The notes under the pieces were generated by a model, which was not told the origin of the DNA, did not search any database, and saw only the letters and a program-made list of their open reading frames with translations. From the NCBI RefSeq assembly GCF_000687455.2, contig NZ_JGVW01000057.1, positions 1-64,000 of the forward strand: a stretch of DNA of 64,000 bases. The letters are read 5' to 3'. Shown piece after piece: positions 18,753 through 28,651 of the stretch. This DNA is from Burkholderia sp. lig30. GTDB taxonomy: Bacteria; Pseudomonadota; Gammaproteobacteria; Burkholderiales; Burkholderiaceae. How positions within the stretch are numbered: position 1 is the first letter of the stretch; the number at the start of each line of letters is the position of its first letter. Position numbers and translations under genes: made by a program.

Positions 18753-19622
18753 TTACGGCGTCGGGCCGGTCGCGACCGGCCGCGCCGGGTCCGCGCTCCA
18801 TTCGCTCCACGAGCCGGGATACAGCGCGGCGCCGTGCAGGCCCGCAATCTCCATCGCCAGCGCGTTGTGGCAAGCGGTCACCCCGGAGCCGCATTGCAGG
18901 ATCACCCGGTTCGGCTCGGTGCCGTCGAGGAGCGCGGAAAACGTCTCGCGCAGCTCGTGGCCGGACTTGAAGCGGCCATCGGCGGTCAGGTTGTCCTTGA
19001 AGAAACGGTTGAGCGCGCCGGGGATATGCCCGCCGACGCGGTCGAGCGTTTCGTTTTCGCCGCGATAGCGGTCGGGCGAGCGCGCGTCGATGACGATGCG
19101 TGCGCGCGACGTGAGATTCGCGAGCACGGCCTGCGCGTCGACGGTGACTTCGAGCGGCGGCTGCGCGCGGAAATTGCCGACGGGGATGCGCGACACGTCG
19201 GTCGTCATCGGCTCGCAGGCCGCTTCCCAGGCCTGCATGCCGCCGTCGAGCACCGCGACCGAATTGTGGCCGAGCCAGCGCAGCAACCACCACAGACGTG
19301 CGGCATACATCCCGCCCTGCGCGTCATAGACGACAACCTGCTGGCCGTGCTTCAGCCCGCGATCGACGAGCGCGGCGACCAGCGCATCGCGCGAAGGCAG
19401 CGGATGGCGGCCGTTCTTGCCGGTCTTCCGGCCTGACAGGTCGCGGTCGAGGTGGAGATACTGGGCGCCCGGGAGATGGCCTGCCGCATACGCGGCCTCG
19501 CCCGCGCCGGTGTCCGCGAGGTCGAAGCGGCAGTCGAACACGGCGACGCTGTCGGCCGACGCGGCGAGCAGCTCGGCAAGATTGGCCGCGGAGATGAGCG
19601 TGGTGTAATGGGTGTGTGGCAT
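18753..19622 (-). CDS. sseA: Sulfurtransferase, 3-mercaptopyruvate/thiosulfate type
   Basis: The 289-residue protein holds two rhodanese domains in tandem. The C-terminal one carries the active-site loop CGSGVTACHNALAM, with catalytic Cys near residue 242; a CG(S/T)GVTA loop is typical of 3-mercaptopyruvate sulfurtransferases. The N-terminal domain (about 1-150) is the inactive copy. It transfers sulfane sulfur from 3-mercaptopyruvate or thiosulfate to acceptors such as cyanide or thiols, in the cytoplasm. The gene is monocistronic, separated from the upstream Rieske gene on the same strand by a strong terminator. Exact substrate preference is inferred from the loop only. Confidence 0.88.
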   Translation of the reverse strand: MPHTHYTTLISAANLAELLAASADSVAVFDCRFDLADTGAGEAAYAAGHLPGAQYLHLDRDLSGRKTGKNGRHPLPSRDALVAALVDRGLKHGQQVVVYDAQGGMYAARLWWLLRWLGHNSVAVLDGGMQAWEAACEPMTTDVSRIPVGNFRAQPPLEVTVDAQAVLANLTSRARIVIDARSPDRYRGENETLDRVGGHIPGALNRFFKDNLTADGRFKSGHELRETFSALLDGTEPNRVILQCGSGVTACHNALAMEIAGLHGAALYPGSWSEWSADPARPVATGPTP

Positions 19623-19667
19623 GACGGCTCCTGATTGAGCAAACGGCCTGATGTTCTAAGTCTAAAC

Positions 19668-19695
19668 AAAAAAAGACGGGCCGCAGCCCGTCTTT
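19668..19695 (-). terminator. Rho-independent terminator of the Rieske oxygenase gene
   Basis: Read on the minus strand, a 7-bp GACGGGC/GCCCGTC stem, extended by A-T pairs, is followed by seven T. It lies about 40 bases after the stop of the Rieske gene. Confidence 0.85.
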
Positions 19696-19734
19696 CGTCA
19701 TGCCTTCCGGCCGAAGCCGCCTGCCGGCCGCGCG

Positions 19735-20841
19735 TCAGATCGCGCCGAGCTGCCGCCGCAGGAACTCGTGGAAGTGCTGCATGCCGTCTTCCATCGGGCT
19801 CTGGTACGGACCGACCTCGGATTCGCCGCGCTCCATCAGCGCCCGGCGCCCGGCATCCATCCGCATCGCGATCTCGTCGTCCTCGATCGCGGTTTCCATG
19901 TACGCGGCGCGTTCCGCCTCGACGAACTCACGCTCGAACAGCGCGATTTCCTCGGGATAATAGAACTCGACGATGTTGGTGGTCTTCTGCGTGCCGCGCG
20001 GGATCAGCCACGACACGACGAGCACGTGCGGATACCACTCGATCATCAGGCCCGGGTAGTAGACCATCCAGATTGCGCCGAACTCCGGCGGCACGCCGTT
20101 GCGGAACTTCAGCACCTGCTCGTGCCACTTCTGGTACGTCGGGCTGCCCGGCTTGGCGAGCGCGTTGTGCACGCCGACCGTCTGCACGCTGTACCACTCG
20201 CCGAACTCCCACTTCAGGTCGTCGCACGACACGAAGCTGCCGAGGCCCGGGTGGAACGGAACGACGTGGTAATCCTCGAGATAGACCTCGATGAACGTCT
20301 TCCAGTTGTAGTCGCACTCGTGCACTTCGACGTGATCGAACCGGTAGCTCGAGAAATCGAAGTGATGCTGCGTGCCGAGCTTCGCCAGATCGTGCGCGAC
20401 GTCCCGGCCCTCGGCCTCGAACAGCAGCCCCTGCCAGTTCTGCAGCGGCGTGGCGTTCAGGTTCAGGCAGGGTTTGTCGGGGAAATGCGGCGCGCCGAGC
20501 AACTGGCCTTCGAGATCGTAGGTCCAGCGGTGCAGCGGGCACACGATGTTCTGCGTGTGGCCGCGCCCGTTCAGCATGACCGCCTGGCGGTGACGGCAGA
20601 CGTTGGACAGCAGCTCGATCTGGTCGGTCTGGTTGCGTACCAGCACGCGGCCCTCGTTCTCCGAGGGCAGCGCGAAATAATCCCCCGCCTCGGGCACCAT
20701 CAAATCGTGCCCGACGTAGCGAGGTCCTTTCTTGAAAAGGGTTTCGATTTCGCGCGCAAGGAGCGCTTCATCGAAATAAGCCGTGACTGGAAGCTGGCTG
20801 TGAGCCGACTTCAACTGAAGCGCATCGCTCAGATTGGACAT
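19735..20841 (-). CDS. Rieske-type aromatic ring-hydroxylating oxygenase alpha subunit
   Basis: With the ATG at 20841, which has a GGGAG ribosome site, the protein has 368 residues; an upstream ATG at 20886 has no such site. The Rieske [2Fe-2S] ligands are seen as CRHR near residue 80 and CPLHRW near 98. The catalytic domain supplies mononuclear iron ligands in EDYHVVPFHPG (about 185-195). No beta subunit, ferredoxin or reductase gene is adjacent, so it is an orphan alpha subunit that must borrow electrons. Substrate is unknown. It is divergent from xseB across about 270 bases that hold a perfect palindrome. Confidence 0.85.
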   Translation of the reverse strand: MSNLSDALQLKSAHSQLPVTAYFDEALLAREIETLFKKGPRYVGHDLMVPEAGDYFALPSENEGRVLVRNQTDQIELLSNVCRHRQAVMLNGRGHTQNIVCPLHRWTYDLEGQLLGAPHFPDKPCLNLNATPLQNWQGLLFEAEGRDVAHDLAKLGTQHHFDFSSYRFDHVEVHECDYNWKTFIEVYLEDYHVVPFHPGLGSFVSCDDLKWEFGEWYSVQTVGVHNALAKPGSPTYQKWHEQVLKFRNGVPPEFGAIWMVYYPGLMIEWYPHVLVVSWLIPRGTQKTTNIVEFYYPEEIALFEREFVEAERAAYMETAIEDDEIAMRMDAGRRALMERGESEVGPYQSPMEDGMQHFHEFLRRQLGAI

Positions 20842-21109
20842 TCCCACTCCCGGTGAAAGCGTGAAAGCAGTGAACAACCCAACCATCGAAAATTCGATTT
20901 AGGGGAAACGGGGCATTATACCCGGATCGCTTTTCTCGGGGGCTTTAAGTGACTGATTTGTGTCAAATTTTCGGAAAGTGGCTGCCGGCGGATAGGCGAT
21001 TCGACCCGGGTCGAAGGAGGAATGTGGGGCCGCAAGGCATGTCGGCAGGTCGGAAAATTCTCTTTTGCCGTAGAATGTCCGACTTGTTTTGAAATTTGAC
21101 ACCTCGTCC
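20842..21109. promoter_or_regulatory. Divergent promoter region of the Rieske gene and xseB
   Basis: The region holds a perfect 16-bp palindrome TTCGACCCGGGTCGAA at 21000-21015, a possible operator. A distant 10-bp inverted pair TGTCAAATTT (20971-20980) and AAATTTGACA (21092-21101) brackets it. A TATAAT hexamer on the minus strand (20915-20920) is a good -10 for the Rieske gene although its -35 is weak; TAGAAT at 21071-21076 may serve xseB. Which protein binds is unknown. Confidence 0.45.
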
Positions 21110-21403
21110 ATGGCGAAAACCGCATCTCCAGGCGCCGCGCCGCCCGGCAACGGCTCCGAACCCTTGCCGGAGAACTACGAAGCGGCGCTGACGGAGCTCG
21201 AGACGCTGGTCGCCCGGATGGAAGGCGGCAGCCTGAGTCTCGAAGATTCGCTTGCGGCGTACCGCCGCGGTGCGGCACTTGTTGCGTTTTGCCAACAGCA
21301 ACTCGAGAAAGTGGAACAACAGGTGCGCGTGCTGGACGGCGCGACCCTGAAGCCGCTTTCGGCCGGATCGGCCGCCACGGACAGCGACGACGACGATCTA
21401 TGA
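21110..21403 (+). CDS. xseB: Exodeoxyribonuclease VII small subunit
   Basis: The 97-residue protein shows the XseB pattern: YEAALTELETLVARMEGGSLSLEDSLAAYRRG (split here as two blocks around the central GG) followed by a coiled region with CQQQLEKVEQQV. It complexes with XseA to degrade single-stranded DNA. The ATG at 21110 is preferred over an in-frame TTG at 21089. Its stop overlaps the ispA start (ATGA), the usual xseB-ispA coupling. The acidic tail DSDDDDL is typical of the family. Confidence 0.93.
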   Translation: MAKTASPGAAPPGNGSEPLPENYEAALTELETLVARMEGGSLSLEDSLAAYRRGAALVAFCQQQLEKVEQQVRVLDGATLKPLSAGSAATDSDDDDL

Positions 21404-22284
21404 CATTCGAACAATGGATGCGGTCCGTGCTTGACCGCGTCGAGGACGCGCTCGGCCACTATCTGCCGGCTGACACTGTGGTGCCCGCGCAGCTCCACGA
21501 AGCGATGCGCTATGCGGTCCTCGGGGGCGGCAAGCGCGTGCGCCCGCTGCTGTGCCACGCAGCGGGCGAACTGACCGGCGCGTCCGAGGCGGCGCGCAAC
21601 GCGGCGGCGGCGGCGCTGGAGATGATCCACGTCTATTCGCTCGTGCACGACGACATGCCGTGCATGGACGACGACGCGCTGCGGCGCGGCAAGCCGACCG
21701 TGCACGTGCAGTACGACGAGCCGACTGCGCTGCTGGTCGGCGATGCGCTGCAATCGCAGGCATTCGTCGCGCTGACGGATGCGGACGCGCTCGCGCCGGC
21801 CCAGCAGGCCGCGCTCGTGCGCGAGCTGGCGCTCGCGAGCGGCTCGATCGGCATGGCCGGGGGGCAGGCGATCGATCTGGCGAGCGTTGGCCACAAGCTG
21901 ACGCGCGAGCAACTGGAAACCATGCACCGGATGAAGACGGGCGCGCTGCTGCGCGCGTCGGTCCGGATGGGTGCGCTGGCTGGCGAAACGCCGTCCGCGG
22001 ACATGATGGCGGCGCTCGACGCCTACGCGGCCGCGGTCGGTCTGGCGTTCCAGGTCGTCGACGACATCCTCGATGTCACGACGGATTCCGCGACGCTCGG
22101 CAAGACGGCCGGCAAGGACGCGGCGAACGACAAGCCGACCTATGTATCGATTCTCGGCCTCGACGCGTCGCGCGACCTGGCCGCGCAGCTGCGCGCCGAC
22201 GCGCATGCCGCGCTGAAACCCTTCGGCGCGCGCGCCCAGCGTCTTGCCGAACTTGCCGACCTGGTGGTGAACCGGGTCAGCTGA
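21400..22284 (+). CDS. ispA: Farnesyl diphosphate synthase
   Basis: The 294-residue polyprenyl synthase carries the first aspartate-rich motif DDMPCMDDD (about 83-91) and the second DDILDVTTD (about 221). GGGKRVRP near 43 binds isopentenyl diphosphate. It condenses isopentenyl and dimethylallyl diphosphate to C15 farnesyl diphosphate for quinones and undecaprenyl phosphate. Translation is coupled to xseB by an ATGA overlap, and dxs follows 82 bases downstream, so the operon joins the first step of the MEP pathway with chain elongation. Confidence 0.95.
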   Translation: MTFEQWMRSVLDRVEDALGHYLPADTVVPAQLHEAMRYAVLGGGKRVRPLLCHAAGELTGASEAARNAAAAALEMIHVYSLVHDDMPCMDDDALRRGKPTVHVQYDEPTALLVGDALQSQAFVALTDADALAPAQQAALVRELALASGSIGMAGGQAIDLASVGHKLTREQLETMHRMKTGALLRASVRMGALAGETPSADMMAALDAYAAAVGLAFQVVDDILDVTTDSATLGKTAGKDAANDKPTYVSILGLDASRDLAAQLRADAHAALKPFGARAQRLAELADLVVNRVS

Positions 22285-22366
22285 CGCGAAAGCCCGCCGC
22301 CGCGCACACACTTCGGGTGCGTGCCAAAGAGTGCGGGCGCGTTTGTTTTCCTACAATGGAACGACG

Positions 22367-24271
22367 ATGTACGACTTGCTGAAAACTATCGACGATCCGG
22401 CCGATCTGCGCCGTCTTGATCGCCGCCAACTGCAACCGCTCGCCGACGAGTTGCGCGCGTTCGTGCTCGACAGCGTGTCGAAGACGGGCGGCCATTTGTC
22501 GTCCAACCTCGGCACGGTCGAACTGACGATTGCGCTGCACTACGTGTTCGACACGCCGGACGACCGTATCGTCTGGGACGTGGGGCACCAGACCTATCCG
22601 CACAAGATCCTGACGGGCCGCCGCGACCAGATGCACTCGCTGCGCCAGTACGACGGCATCTCGGGGTTCCCGCGCCGCGCCGAATCGGAGTACGACACGT
22701 TCGGCACCGCGCACTCGAGCACGTCGATCTCGGCCGCGCTCGGCATGGCGATCGGCAGCAAGCTGCAGGGTGACGACCGCTTCTCGATCGCGGTGATCGG
22801 CGACGGCGCGATGACGGCCGGCATGGCGTTCGAGGCGATGAACAACGCCGGCGTGTGCGAGGACGCGAAGCTGCTCGTGATCCTGAACGACAACGACATG
22901 TCGATCTCGCCGCCCGTCGGCGCGCTGAACCGCCACCTCGCCCGCCTGATGTCGGGCCGCTTCTACGCGGCCGCGCGCGCGGGCGTCGAGCGCGTGCTGA
23001 GCGTCGCGCCGCCGATGCTCGAGCTGGCGCGCAAGCTGGAAGAGCATGCGAAGGGCATGGTCGTGCCGGCGACGCTGTTCGAGGAATTCGGCTTCAACTA
23101 CATCGGCCCGATCGACGGTCACGATCTCGATTCGCTGATCCCGACGCTGCAGAACATCAAGGAGCTGCGCGGCCCGCAGTTCCTGCACGTCGTCACGAAG
23201 AAGGGGCAGGGCTACAAGCTGGCCGAGGCCGATCCGGTTCTCTACCACGGCCCGGGCAAGTTCAACCCGGCCGAGGGCATCAAGCCGTCGGCGACGCCGT
23301 CCAAGAAGACCTACACGCAAGTGTTCGGCGAATGGCTGTGCGACGCGGCGGAAAGCGATTCGCGCGTCGTCGGCATCACGCCCGCAATGCGCGAAGGCTC
23401 CGGCATGGTCGAGTTCGAGAAGCGCTTCCCGGATCGCTACTACGACGTCGGCATCGCCGAGCAGCACGCGGTGACGTTCGCGGGCGGTCTCGCGGCCGAG
23501 GGGATGAAGCCCGTCGTCGCGATCTACTCGACGTTCCTGCAACGCGCGTATGACCAGCTGATCCACGACGTCGCGCTGCAGAACCTGCCGGTCGTGTTCG
23601 CGATCGACCGCGCGGGCCTCGTCGGCGCGGACGGCGCGACGCACGCGGGCGCGTACGATCTCGCGTTCATGCGCTGCATCCCGAACATGACGATCATGGC
23701 CGCATCCGACGAAAACGAATGCCGCCAGATGCTGCACACCGCGCTGCAGCAGCCGAACCCGACCGCAGTGCGCTATGCGCGCGGCGCGGGCACCGGTACG
23801 CCGACGATCAAGGAATTCACCGAGCTGCCGATCGGCAAGGGCGAGGTGCGCCGCCGCTCGTCGCAGCCGCAGGGCAAGCGCGTCGCGATCCTCGCGTTCG
23901 GCACGATGGTCGCGCCGTCGCTGGTCGCCGCCGAGGAACTCGATGCGACCGTCGCGAACATGCGTTTCGTGAAGCCGATCGATGCGGATCTGGTGCGCGA
24001 GCTGGCGGAAACGCACGATGCGATCGTCACGGTCGAGGAAGGCTGCCTGATGGGCGGCGCGGGTTCCGCATGCGTGGAAGCCCTGATGGAGAGTGGGGTT
24101 ATCCGTCCCGTACTACAATTGGGCCTCCCTGACCGCTTCATCGATCACGGCGAACCCGCGAAGCTGCTGTCGCAATGCGGCCTCGACGCCGCGGGCATCG
24201 CGAAATCGATTCGCGAGCGCTTCCTGAGCCCGGCGGCCGACGTCGCCGGCCAGGCCAAGCGCGTGGCGTAA
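22367..24271 (+). CDS. dxs: 1-deoxy-D-xylulose-5-phosphate synthase
   Basis: The 634-residue thiamine diphosphate enzyme has the DXS hallmarks: [18 protein letters not shown] with the catalytic His region (about 41-58), [17 protein letters not shown], the thiamine-binding [13 protein letters not shown] (about 150) with the ligand N in LNDNDMSIS, and the transketolase-like pyrimidine domain ([19 protein letters not shown], about 370). It condenses pyruvate and glyceraldehyde 3-phosphate, the first and controlling step of the MEP pathway. The start MYDLLKTI at 22367 matches the family N-terminus. A terminator follows the stop. Confidence 0.97.
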   Translation: MYDLLKTIDDPADLRRLDRRQLQPLADELRAFVLDSVSKTGGHLSSNLGTVELTIALHYVFDTPDDRIVWDVGHQTYPHKILTGRRDQMHSLRQYDGISGFPRRAESEYDTFGTAHSSTSISAALGMAIGSKLQGDDRFSIAVIGDGAMTAGMAFEAMNNAGVCEDAKLLVILNDNDMSISPPVGALNRHLARLMSGRFYAAARAGVERVLSVAPPMLELARKLEEHAKGMVVPATLFEEFGFNYIGPIDGHDLDSLIPTLQNIKELRGPQFLHVVTKKGQGYKLAEADPVLYHGPGKFNPAEGIKPSATPSKKTYTQVFGEWLCDAAESDSRVVGITPAMREGSGMVEFEKRFPDRYYDVGIAEQHAVTFAGGLAAEGMKPVVAIYSTFLQRAYDQLIHDVALQNLPVVFAIDRAGLVGADGATHAGAYDLAFMRCIPNMTIMAASDENECRQMLHTALQQPNPTAVRYARGAGTGTPTIKEFTELPIGKGEVRRRSSQPQGKRVAILAFGTMVAPSLVAAEELDATVANMRFVKPIDADLVRELAETHDAIVTVEEGCLMGGAGSACVEALMESGVIRPVLQLGLPDRFIDHGEPAKLLSQCGLDAAGIAKSIRERFLSPAADVAGQAKRVA

Positions 24272-24312
24272 CCTGCGCCGCCGCGCGACGCGGTTTTTCT
24301 GTTGTTGCGGAA

Positions 24313-24342
24313 AACATGGGCCTTCGGGCCCATGTTGTTTTT
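24313..24342 (+). terminator. Rho-independent terminator after dxs
   Basis: A 10-bp stem AACATGGGCC/GGCCCATGTT with a TTCG tetraloop is followed by GTTTTT, about 40 bases past the dxs stop. Confidence 0.9.
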
Positions 24343-24406
24343 CCGGCATGCCGCTCTGTGGCGGCGCGCGCGAAGAAGAACGCGCGGCTTACAAGGATTG
24401 AACAAG

Positions 24407-25216
24407 ATGAACCAGATGAACCCCGCCTTCGTGATGCCCGACGTGCAGAGCACGGTGGATACCCGCCAGATCCCGATTCAGCGCGTGGGCGTGAAGGCGG
24501 TGCGGCATCCGTTGACGGTGCGCACGGAAAGCGGCGACGTGCAGCCGACCGTCGGCCTCTGGAACCTGGACGTCCACCTGCCGGCCGAGCAGAAGGGCAC
24601 GCACATGTCGCGCTTCGTCGCGTTGCTCGAAGAGCATCGCGCGCCGCTCACGACCGAGCGATTCCGCGCAATGCTCGCTTCGATGCTGGAGAAGCTCGAG
24701 GCCGAGGCCGGCCGCATCGAGGTGACGTTTCCGTATTTCGTGAACAAGACCGCGCCGGTGTCGGGCGTGCAGAGTCTGCTGGACTACGAAGTGACGCTCG
24801 CGGGCGAAAGCCGCGGCGGCGCGACGCGCCTGTTCATGAAGGTGCTGGTGCCGGTGACGAGCCTGTGCCCGTGCTCGAAGAAAATTTCGCAGTACGGCGC
24901 GCATAACCAGCGCTCGCACGTGACGATCGACGCGGAGCTGGCCGAGGACCTGCCGGTCGAGGCATTGATCCGGATGGCCGAGGAAGAGGCGTCGTGCGAG
25001 CTGTGGGGGCTGCTGAAGCGTCCGGACGAGAAGTTCGTCACCGAGCGCGCGTACGAGAACCCGAAGTTCGTCGAGGATCTGGTGCGTGACGTCGCGCAGC
25101 GCCTCGACCGGGACGAGCGCATCGTCGCGTATGTGCTCGAAGCCGAGAATTTCGAGTCGATCCACAATCACAGCGCGTATGCGCTGATCGAGCGCGACAA
25201 GCGGCACGCCGCGTAA
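24407..25216 (+). CDS. folE2: GTP cyclohydrolase FolE2 (type IB)
   Basis: The 269-residue protein has the FolE2/COG1469 signature, including the metal-binding Cys region [20 protein letters not shown] (about 145-165), [16 protein letters not shown] and the closing [10 protein letters not shown]. It converts GTP to dihydroneopterin triphosphate, the first step of folate synthesis, and unlike zinc-dependent FolE it can use other metals. The ATG at 24407 follows AACAAG with no strong ribosome site, but matches the conserved [14 protein letters not shown] start. I saw no Zur-like operator upstream. It stands alone between two terminators. Confidence 0.94.
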   Translation: MNQMNPAFVMPDVQSTVDTRQIPIQRVGVKAVRHPLTVRTESGDVQPTVGLWNLDVHLPAEQKGTHMSRFVALLEEHRAPLTTERFRAMLASMLEKLEAEAGRIEVTFPYFVNKTAPVSGVQSLLDYEVTLAGESRGGATRLFMKVLVPVTSLCPCSKKISQYGAHNQRSHVTIDAELAEDLPVEALIRMAEEEASCELWGLLKRPDEKFVTERAYENPKFVEDLVRDVAQRLDRDERIVAYVLEAENFESIHNHSAYALIERDKRHAA

Positions 25217-25240
25217 CGCGATCGCCGCCGGCACCCAGGA

Positions 25241-25276
25241 AAACGGCCGCTCGATTCGAGCGGCCGTTTCGTTTTC
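25241..25276. terminator. Terminator between convergent folE2 and tsaD
   Basis: A perfect stem AAACGGCCGCTCG/CGAGCGGCCGTTT with a minimal loop is followed by CGTTTTC on the + strand. It can end folE2 transcription and, given A-rich flanks, possibly tsaD as well. Confidence 0.85.
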
Positions 25277-25311
25277 GGTGTCGCGCGCGGCGTCGGGCGT
25301 CGCGCGGCGGG

Positions 25312-26352
25312 TCAGCGCGCGAGCGACGCGAGATCCCAGCGTGGCTTCACGGTGAACGCGTAATCGCTGCTTGCCTGTCCCGGCCAGCGCGCCAGGCGCA
25401 ACGCGCCCGCGAGCGCGATCATGGCGCCGTTGTCGGTGCACAGCGCGAGATCGGGGTAGTGCACGGCGAAGCCGCGCTTCGCGGCTGCCGCCGACAGCGC
25501 GGCGCGCAGCTGGCGGTTCGCGCCGACGCCGCCCGCCACCACGAGGCGCTTGAGCTTCGTCTTCTTGAGCGCCGCCAGCGACTTGGCGACGAGCACGTCC
25601 ACCGCTGCGTCGACGAATCCGCGCGCCAGATCCGCCTTGGCCCGCTCCAGCGCTTCGCCGGACAGCCCGGCCGCTTCGAATTTCTTCATTTGCGTCAGCA
25701 CGGCGGTTTTCAGGCCGCTGAAGCTGAAGTCGAGGTCGCCGGAGTGCAGCATCGGGCGTGGCAGCACGACGGCGCCCGGCGTGCCGGTCTCCGCGAGCTT
25801 CGAGACTTCCGGGCCGCCCGGGTAGCCGAGGCCGATCAGCTTCGCCGTCTTGTCGAACGCCTCGCCGGCGGCGTCGTCGAGCGTTTCGCCGAGCGTCTCG
25901 TACACGCCGACATCGGTGACGCGCATCAGCTGCGTATGGCCGCCCGACACGAGCAGCGCGACGAACGGAAACGGCGGCGGCTCGGCCACGAGCAGCGGCG
26001 ACAGCAGGTGCCCTTCGAGATGGTGGATGCCGACCGTCGGCTTGTCCCATGCCATCGCGAGCGCGTTGGCGATGCTCGCGCCGACGAGCAGCGCGCCGGC
26101 GAGGCCGGGGCCCTGCGTGAACGCGATCGCGTCGATGTCCGCAGCCGTCGCACCGCTGCGCGCCATCACGTCTTCGAGCAGCGGCAGCGCGCGGCGGATG
26201 TGGTCGCGCGATGCCAGTTCCGGCACGACGCCGCCGTATTCACGATGCATCGCGATCTGCGAGTGCAGCGCGTGCGCGAGCAGCCCGCGTTGCGTGTCGT
26301 AGAGCGCAAGGCCGGTTTCGTCGCAGGAACTTTCGATGCCGAGAACGAGCAT
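25312..26352 (-). CDS. tsaD: tRNA N6-threonylcarbamoyladenosine transferase TsaD
   Basis: The 346-residue protein begins [19 protein letters not shown], the universal Kae1/TsaD start, and holds the iron/zinc ligands in HHLEGH (about 111-116) plus LVSGGHTQL and [19 protein letters not shown]. It transfers the threonylcarbamoyl group made by TsaC onto A37 of ANN-decoding tRNAs, working with TsaB and TsaE. The true start is 26352; the frame stays open far upstream but that part is antisense to the next gene. Adjacent to the rpsU cluster, a common neighbourhood for tsaD. Confidence 0.96.
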   Translation of the reverse strand: MLVLGIESSCDETGLALYDTQRGLLAHALHSQIAMHREYGGVVPELASRDHIRRALPLLEDVMARSGATAADIDAIAFTQGPGLAGALLVGASIANALAMAWDKPTVGIHHLEGHLLSPLLVAEPPPFPFVALLVSGGHTQLMRVTDVGVYETLGETLDDAAGEAFDKTAKLIGLGYPGGPEVSKLAETGTPGAVVLPRPMLHSGDLDFSFSGLKTAVLTQMKKFEAAGLSGEALERAKADLARGFVDAAVDVLVAKSLAALKKTKLKRLVVAGGVGANRQLRAALSAAAAKRGFAVHYPDLALCTDNGAMIALAGALRLARWPGQASSDYAFTVKPRWDLASLAR

Positions 26353-26469
26353 GGTAGGAGGCGGAGCGCGCCGCAACGACGCGGCGCGGAAATGTAGACG
26401 TAACAGAAAAGTATACCAGCCGGCGGCCGTGCGCTGCCGGCGCGCCGGGCGGAGGGTACAATCCGCGCC

Positions 26470-27687
26470 ATGGAAACTTTCGATATCGCCGTCATTGGCG
26501 CGGGCGCGGCCGGCATGATGAGCGCCGCGGTGGCCGGGCAACTCGGCCGGCGCGTGGTGCTGATCGACCATGCGCCGCGTCTCGCCGAGAAGATCAGGAT
26601 TTCCGGCGGCGGCCGGTGCAACTTCACGAACCTGTACGCCGGGCCGGACAATTACCTGTCGGCCAATCCGCATTACTGCCGCTCGGCGCTTGCCCGCTAC
26701 ACGCCGCGCGATTTCATGGGGCTGCTCAAGCGCCATCGCGTGACCTGGCATGAAAAGCACAAGGGGCAGCTGTTCTGCGATCACGGCAGCGAAGCGATCA
26801 TCGACGTGCTGAAGCACGAATGCGACGCGGGCGGGATCGCGTGGCGCCGGCCGGTCGCGGTCGACGCGGTGCGCCATGCGCCGGACGCCGGCTTCACGCT
26901 TGACACGCAGGCCGGCACGATCGGCGCGCGCGCGCTGATCGTCGCGACGGGCGGCCTGTCGATCCCGAAGATCGGCGCGACCGACTTCGGCTACCGGCTC
27001 GCCAAGCAGTTCGGCCACAAGCTCGTCGATACGCGGCCGGCGCTCGTGCCGCTGACGTTCGCCGAGCAGGACTGGGCGCCTTTTTCCGCATTGTCCGGCG
27101 TGTCGCTCGAAGTGCGCGTGTCGACCGGCGACAGGAAGCGCGGGGGCGAATTCGTCGAGGATCTGCTGCTGACGCACCGCGGCCTGTCCGGGCCGGGCAT
27201 CCTGCAGATTTCCAGCTACTGGCAGCCGGGCGAGCCGATTCGCATCGATCTGCTGCCGCAGCGCGACGTCGTCGCCGAGCTGCTGGAGGCCAAGCACAGC
27301 TCGAAGCGGCAGATCGGCTCGCTGCTCGCCGACTGGGTGCCGTCCCGTCTCGCGCATGTGTGGCTGGATGCGCAGCGGGTCGCCGTGGACGCGCGGCTGG
27401 CCGACCTGCCGGACAAGGCGCTGCGCCAGGTCGGCGACGCGCTCGGCGGCTGGACGCTGACGCCGAGCGGCACCGAGGGCTATCGCAAGGCCGAGGTGAC
27501 GAAGGGCGGCGTGGATACGCGCGAGCTGTCGTCGACGACGATGATGAGCGCGCGGGTGCCGGGCCTGTTCTTCGTCGGCGAGGCGGTGGACGTGACCGGC
27601 TGGCTCGGCGGCTACAACTTCCAGTGGGCGTGGGCGTCGGGGGCGGCGGCCGGGCAGGCGGCGGCCGAGCATGCACGTGGTGCTTGA
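26470..27687 (+). CDS. BaiN/YhiN (HI0933)-family FAD-dependent oxidoreductase
   Basis: The 405-residue flavoprotein has an N-terminal FAD site ([19 protein letters not shown]) and the family block [14 protein letters not shown] (about 46-59). It also has [20 protein letters not shown] (about 157) and a C-terminal [19 protein letters not shown] that closes over FAD. Members of this family are abundant but mostly of unproven substrate; clostridial BaiN reduces bile acid intermediates, which is unlikely to be the role here. It is divergent from tsaD and its 3' end lies 73 bases before rpsU, whose promoter probably overlaps it. Confidence 0.9.
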   Translation: METFDIAVIGAGAAGMMSAAVAGQLGRRVVLIDHAPRLAEKIRISGGGRCNFTNLYAGPDNYLSANPHYCRSALARYTPRDFMGLLKRHRVTWHEKHKGQLFCDHGSEAIIDVLKHECDAGGIAWRRPVAVDAVRHAPDAGFTLDTQAGTIGARALIVATGGLSIPKIGATDFGYRLAKQFGHKLVDTRPALVPLTFAEQDWAPFSALSGVSLEVRVSTGDRKRGGEFVEDLLLTHRGLSGPGILQISSYWQPGEPIRIDLLPQRDVVAELLEAKHSSKRQIGSLLADWVPSRLAHVWLDAQRVAVDARLADLPDKALRQVGDALGGWTLTPSGTEGYRKAEVTKGGVDTRELSSTTMMSARVPGLFFVGEAVDVTGWLGGYNFQWAWASGAAAGQAAAEHARGA

Positions 27688-27717
27688 CGGAATAGTGCCT
27701 TTGTGTAAAGGGTCTGC

Positions 27718-27723
27718 TATACT
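27718..27723 (+). promoter_or_regulatory. Candidate -10 of the rpsU operon
   Basis: TATACT lies 38 bases upstream of the rpsU ATG, in the only AT-richer part of the gap. No convincing -35 is found at 16-18 bases; TTGTGT is too close and TTGACG too far. The assignment is tentative. Confidence 0.35.
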
Positions 27724-27760
27724 CCAAACCCTTTCCCTGCAATCTTTCTACGTGACGGTC

Positions 27761-27973
27761 ATGACGATCATCCGCGTTAAAGAGAACGAGCCGTTCGAAG
27801 TTGCAATGCGTCGCTTCAAGCGCACGATCGAAAAGAACGGTCTGCTGACCGAACTGCGTGCGCGGGAGTTCTTCGAGAAGCCGACGGCCGAGCGCAAGCG
27901 TAAGAAGGCTGCTGCAGTGAAGCGCCACTACAAGCGCATTCGCGGCCAGATGCTGCCGAAAAAGCTTTATTGA
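27761..27973 (+). CDS. rpsU: 30S ribosomal protein bS21
   Basis: This 70-residue, very basic protein ([20 protein letters not shown] at its start, ending [10 protein letters not shown]) is a textbook bS21. It binds near the 3' end of 16S rRNA and helps initiation. It heads the macromolecular synthesis cluster rpsU-yqeY-dnaG-rpoD. The strong hairpin directly after it should limit readthrough, so the downstream genes are expected to be expressed at a lower level. Confidence 0.97.
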   Translation: MTIIRVKENEPFEVAMRRFKRTIEKNGLLTELRAREFFEKPTAERKRKKAAAVKRHYKRIRGQMLPKKLY

Positions 27974-28049
27974 ACAATGTACGCGCCGCGCGGTTCGCTG
28001 GGCGGCGCACCGGCGGTTTCCGTGCGAATCGCCGATGCCGGAATCGAGC

Positions 28050-28085
28050 AACCCGCTTGAGACACTGTCCCAAGCGGGTTTTTGT
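28050..28085 (+). terminator. Attenuating terminator after rpsU
   Basis: A 10-bp perfect stem AACCCGCTTG/CAAGCGGGTT with an 11-base loop runs straight into TTTTTG. It lies between rpsU and yqeY, the position where the E. coli rpsU-dnaG-rpoD operon also has an internal terminator that lowers dnaG expression. Confidence 0.88.
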
Positions 28086-28137
28086 GTTGACGTCCGCTGG
28101 CGGGCGTCGCATTCACATATCCATCCTCGGGTGAAAG

Positions 28138-28584
28138 ATGAGTTTGAAAGACCAGATCAGCGAAGACATGAAAGCCGCGATGCGCGCGAAGGAAACCGAG
28201 CGTCTCGCAACGGTTCGCCTGCTGCTCGCCGCGATCAAGCAGCGTGAAGTCGACGAGCGGATCACGCTCGACGACGCCGGCATCACGGCGGTGATCGACA
28301 AGATGATCAAGCAGCGCAAGGATTCGATCAGCCAGTTCCAGGCCGCGGGCCGGGACGATCTGGTGGCGAAGGAGCAGGCCGAGCTGACCGTGCTGGCCGC
28401 CTACATGCCGGCGCAGCTGTCGGAGGCCGAGGTGGCCGCCGAAGTGCAGGCCGCCGTCGCGCAGACGGGTGCGGCCGGCCCGCAGGACATGGGCAAGGTG
28501 ATGGGCGTGCTCAAGGGCACGCTCGCCGGCCGCGCCGACATGACCGCCGTTTCCGCACTCGTCAAGGCAGCGCTGTCGAAGTAA
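28138..28584 (+). CDS. yqeY: GatB/YqeY domain protein
   Basis: The 148-residue protein starts SLKDQISEDMKAAMRAKE and has the YqeY pattern: TVRLLLAAIKQREVDERI, the helical IDKMIKQRKDSISQFQAAGR and the terminal tail domain with GKVMGVLKG. The C-terminal helical domain is shared with the tRNA-binding tail of GatB, so a role with tRNA is supposed, but not proven. It sits between rpsU and dnaG, its conserved location in proteobacteria. Confidence 0.93.
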   Translation: MSLKDQISEDMKAAMRAKETERLATVRLLLAAIKQREVDERITLDDAGITAVIDKMIKQRKDSISQFQAAGRDDLVAKEQAELTVLAAYMPAQLSEAEVAAEVQAAVAQTGAAGPQDMGKVMGVLKGTLAGRADMTAVSALVKAALSK

Positions 28585-28651
28585 CCCCGAATGCCCGGCC
28601 GCGCCTGCGCGGCGCGCCGGGCTGTCGCAACGTTCTCAAGCCGATCCCACG

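Noticed and set aside
24275-24406. Zur-type operator or riboswitch before folE2
   Set aside because: I looked for a Zur-like dyad and for a structured leader; only the dxs terminator is seen.
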